Below are positions 58,581-61,202 of a DNA stretch of 61,202 nucleotides, piece by piece. A model generated the notes under the pieces. It ran no database searches, was not told the origin of the DNA, and saw only the letters and a program-made list of their open reading frames with translations. The DNA comes from Flavobacteriales bacterium (lineage in GTDB: Bacteria; Bacteroidota; Bacteroidia; Flavobacteriales_C; GCA-002722245): NCBI GenBank assembly GCA_002717515.1, contig PBEC01000017.1:171386-232587 (forward strand), in the 5' to 3' direction. The position numbers were made by a program, and so were the translations under genes. Every line of letters starts with the position of its first letter. Position 1 is the first letter of the stretch.

Positions 58581-61202
58581 TCACCTTTTGAGTTTTACAT
58601 ATCCGTTGTTGTAAAACTTACCACCGTTAATTTCTGAATAATCTAAAGTCCAAAAATATATTCCATCTGAAGCTTCAAGACCTTCACTATTAAGTCCATT
58701 CCAATAGGGTACAACAGAATTTGATGAGTGGATTAATTCACCCCACCTGTTGTAAACATTGAAATAAATATATTCTAAATTTGCAAGCATATATTCCAAG
58801 TCCTCCCAAACCATCTCAAAAGGAATAAATCCATCATTGTGACCATCGCCGTTTGGCGTAAAAATATTTGGTAAAGTAACCCGAATTGGACGGCAATATT
58901 CAAAAACAGTAATTGAATCAAAAGCTGAACAATTGTACTGATCATAAACAACAGCTTCAAACCAACCCGAAACACTTGAAATATAATCCTCTCCAATTGA
59001 ACCATCGCCCCACTCCACATAAAGACCATTATGAGAAGAACTTATCGTTACCAATTCATTTGCTTCATCCATACTGCACATAGACAAAGTATCAGCTGAT
59101 AATTCAATATTTGGAAGATTTTGTACCCTAACCGTGGTAGTATCGCTTCCCCAACATCCATTATCATCCTTTATTAACACAGAATATTGCCCTGTTGAAT
59201 CAACAGCTATGTAGGATTGGATCTCTGAAGTGTTCCATTCATAAATTAAAGCCCCTGTTTGATTTTGAACATTTGCATAAATATTTGTGTGACTTCCATC
59301 ACAAATAACTGAGTCGTTTAATAATTGAATTATAAGATCTGGTCCAGGTAAAACAACAATTGTATCGGTATTAAAACAATTATTTATACTATAAACATCT
59401 ACGAAAAACAATCCGGAAGTATCAGTAAATATATATCGCCCTGTATCTCCTGTATTCCAAAGATATGAGTTTGCGTTCTCCTCTGGAACAATTAACTCAA
59501 TCGGTAGATATTTACAAACCTCACGATTGGGACCTAAGTTAACATTAGGCAATGGATTTATATCAATTTTAATCGTATCAGAATCAGAGCATAAGAAAGA
59601 ATTTGTTACAACAACACTGAAGTCACTCCCATTAGAAACTATAATTGCTGAGCTGTCTGATCCATTAGACCAAATATAACTTGCACCGGGATTTGATGCG
59701 TCTAATACAATATTTTCCAGATAACAAATAGAAGTATCTAAACCAAGATTCACATTTGGAACAGTGTCCACTGTAACAACAATAGAGTCTGTGGAAATAC
59801 AATTTGCGGCATTGGATACAGTAACTATGTAAGTTGCCGCTGAATCAATAAAAATAGTTGAAGTCGAATCACCAGTATTCCAAAAGTAACGAACACCATC
59901 TGAACCTGCATTTAGAAGCATCCTATCCCCTTCACAAATACTTGAATCTGGACCCAAATTAAGAAGCGGAACATCTAAAAAAGTAACTAAAACCGCATCA
60001 TTACCAACACAATCATTCGTGTCGGTTACAACTACATCATACGTACCAGAAGTCGTAACTAAAATAGAATCTGATGCACTTCCATTCCACGGCCAAAGAA
60101 AAGTAACATTATTTAAGCCTACCCCCAGGTGAATAGAATCGCCAATACATAATAATGTATCCTCACCTAAACTAAATTCAGGAGTAGAATGAACCATTGT
60201 AAGAGCAGACATACGAACCAAAGAGGTACATCCCTCTAAACTTACAGCCTCAGCATAGTAGGTTGTAGTATCAGATATACTTCCTGTTGACCAAGGAGAT
60301 CCGGTTCCCTGAAGAGTACCACCTGAACTTGTATCATACCAATCAATTGTTCCGGAACTCACTAATGCTTCCAAAGAAACTGATCCCTCTCCACATCGTT
60401 CTGCTCCTGTTGTACTGGTTACTGTAGGTAGTATATTTACGGTTAATGTTCCACTTACCGGTAAACTCGTACAGGTATTGCCATCAGTCACTACTACTGT
60501 ATAAGATCCTGCTGTGGTTCCTGTTGTGGTTTGCTCTGTTCCCGATCCATTGTCACTCCATATCCAAGCTGTTGCTGTTGCACTGGTGGCTGTAAATATA
60601 GCGGCAGCGTCTCCCTCACAGATGGTTGCATCATTTACTGTTACCGTTGGACGCGCATTTACAGTTAATGTTCCGCTTGCCGGTAAACTCGTACAGGTAT
60701 TGCCATCAGTCACTACTACTGTATAAGATCCTGCTGCGGTTCCTGTTGTGGTTTGCTCTGTTCCCGATCCATTACCGCTCCATGCCCAAGCTGTTGCTGT
60801 TGCACTGGTTGCCGTAAATGTAGTGGCGGCATCTCCTTCACAGATGGTTGCATCATTTACTGTTACCGTTGGACGTGCATTTACGGTCAACGTTCCGCTT
60901 GCCGGTAAACTCGTACAGGTATTAACATCAGTCACTACTACTGTATAAGATCCTGCTGCGGTTCCTGTTGTGGTTTGCTCTGTTCCCGATCCATTTTCGC
61001 TCCATGACCAAGATGTGGCTGTTGTACTGGTGGCTGTAAATGTAGCAGCGGCATCTCCTTCACAGATGGTTGCATCATTTACTGTTACCGTTGGACGTGC
61101 ATGTACCGTTATCGTTCCTGTTGCTAACGCACTGCCACATCCATCAGGTGTAATCGTATAGTTAAACGTTCCTGCAGAGGTAGGTGTACCACTTATTGTT
61201 AT
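58581..61202 (-). CDS. Giant repeat-rich surface protein with type B T9SS (CHU_C) domain, N terminus beyond the window
   Basis: At least 873 codons are open in this frame from the stop at 58581 to the window edge, so the start is off the right side. The visible part begins with three nearly identical 74-residue Ig-like units, then about eight diverse Ig-like units of the SprB/PKD kind (for example DTLLCIGDSIHLGVG and NLGPDSSICEGD), and a C-terminal gliding-motility-associated domain (VTLPNIFTPNGDGHNDGF; FNVYNRWGELIH). This C terminus is of the type B T9SS sort that attaches proteins to the surface. It probably acts as an adhesin or motility-related protein. Confidence 0.9.
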   Translation of the reverse strand: MTISGTPTSAGTFNYTITPDGCGSALATGTITVHARPTVTVNDATICEGDAAATFTATSTTATSWSWSENGSGTEQTTTGTAAGSYTVVVTDVNTCTSLPASGTLTVNARPTVTVNDATICEGDAATTFTATSATATAWAWSGNGSGTEQTTTGTAAGSYTVVVTDGNTCTSLPASGTLTVNARPTVTVNDATICEGDAAAIFTATSATATAWIWSDNGSGTEQTTTGTTAGSYTVVVTDGNTCTSLPVSGTLTVNILPTVTSTTGAERCGEGSVSLEALVSSGTIDWYDTSSGGTLQGTGSPWSTGSISDTTTYYAEAVSLEGCTSLVRMSALTMVHSTPEFSLGEDTLLCIGDSIHLGVGLNNVTFLWPWNGSASDSILVTTSGTYDVVVTDTNDCVGNDAVLVTFLDVPLLNLGPDSSICEGDRMLLNAGSDGVRYFWNTGDSTSTIFIDSAATYIVTVSNAANCISTDSIVVTVDTVPNVNLGLDTSICYLENIVLDASNPGASYIWSNGSDSSAIIVSNGSDFSVVVTNSFLCSDSDTIKIDINPLPNVNLGPNREVCKYLPIELIVPEENANSYLWNTGDTGRYIFTDTSGLFFVDVYSINNCFNTDTIVVLPGPDLIIQLLNDSVICDGSHTNIYANVQNQTGALIYEWNTSEIQSYIAVDSTGQYSVLIKDDNGCWGSDTTTVRVQNLPNIELSADTLSMCSMDEANELVTISSSHNGLYVEWGDGSIGEDYISSVSGWFEAVVYDQYNCSAFDSITVFEYCRPIRVTLPNIFTPNGDGHNDGFIPFEMVWEDLEYMLANLEYIYFNVYNRWGELIHSSNSVVPYWNGLNSEGLEASDGIYFWTLDYSEINGGKFYNNGYVKLKR
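60442..61107 (-). repeat. Three near-identical 222-bp tandem repeats in the adhesin gene
   Basis: Units at 60442-60663, 60664-60885 and 60886-61107 each encode 74 residues (starting ARPTVTVNDATICEGDAA and ending PASGTLTVN). Period is exact at 222 bp, and differences are few, so the array is recent or kept uniform by conversion. A diverged unit follows at 61108. Confidence 0.9.

Noticed and set aside
60514-61161. Plus-strand open frames over the adhesin repeats
   Set aside because: They are antisense to the near-identical repeats, so they repeat themselves for that reason only.

Overview
The window is a gene-dense, AT-rich stretch of a Bacteroidota chromosome, most likely from a free-living, probably aquatic member of the Flavobacteriales. 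The evidence is the gliding-motility genes gldF, gldG and gldI, several large secreted proteins with type IX secretion system (T9SS) C-terminal sorting domains, a PorE-like OmpA protein, family-typical proteins (DUF5606, DUF4197, TIGR02757), starts without clear Shine-Dalgarno sequences, and occasional TAnnTTTG-type -7 promoter elements. I found no rRNA, tRNA, CRISPR array, insertion sequence or prophage.

Layout. 1-5.7 kb (minus strand): coaBC (cut by the window edge), rpoZ, an unusually long bamD, an alpha/beta hydrolase and a secreted LVIVD-repeat protein. 5.8-16.6 kb: mostly plus-strand housekeeping genes (arginine decarboxylase, lolD, TIGR02757, holA, pyrG, yidC, nagA), with a minus-strand ROK sugar kinase. 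16.6-22 kb: TerC, a secreted polysaccharide deacetylase, a Bax-inhibitor-1 protein and rpe, mostly minus strand. 22.1-31.9 kb (plus strand): gldF-gldG-DUF4340-DUF72, a repeat-containing secreted protein, then panB-rluA-yjbQ, a broken metallophosphoesterase and a dihydrofolate-reductase-like gene. 32-41 kb: DUF4197, a panE-like gene, a 390-bp intergenic region with RNA-like hairpins, glyA, cysE-cysM, a prohibitin-family protein, a DUF1684 lipoprotein and a hybrid histidine kinase. 41-61.2 kb (all minus strand): DUF5606, two adjacent T9SS subtilases, an HsdR-N-like protein, the PorE-like protein, two overlapping terpenoid-synthase-like paralogues, bioD, two FKBP-type isomerases including gldI, nrnA, hisF-hisA-hisH, and a giant repeat adhesin running off the right edge.

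How the genes fit together. The cell-surface theme is strong: gldF/gldG encode an ABC-type gliding complex without its ATPase here, gldI and its FKBP neighbour are periplasmic folding lipoproteins, bamD, yidC and lolD build the envelope, and five T9SS cargo proteins plus a PorE-like anchor suggest an active T9SS, although its core genes are outside the window. Cysteine, serine/glycine, histidine, pantothenate/CoA, biotin and CTP synthesis are each partly represented.

Most interesting: (1) two overlapping, strongly diverged class I terpenoid-synthase-like genes, each with two DDxFD motifs and no recognisable terpene pathway around them; (2) holA split by a -1 frameshift exactly at an A_AAA_AAA slippery run; (3) a Tat-type metallophosphoesterase interrupted by one in-frame TAA; (4) a BamD about twice the usual length; (5) a hairpin-rich intergenic region upstream of glyA. 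Two reading-frame breaks in about 20 kb may be real or may be assembly errors; the raw reads would decide.
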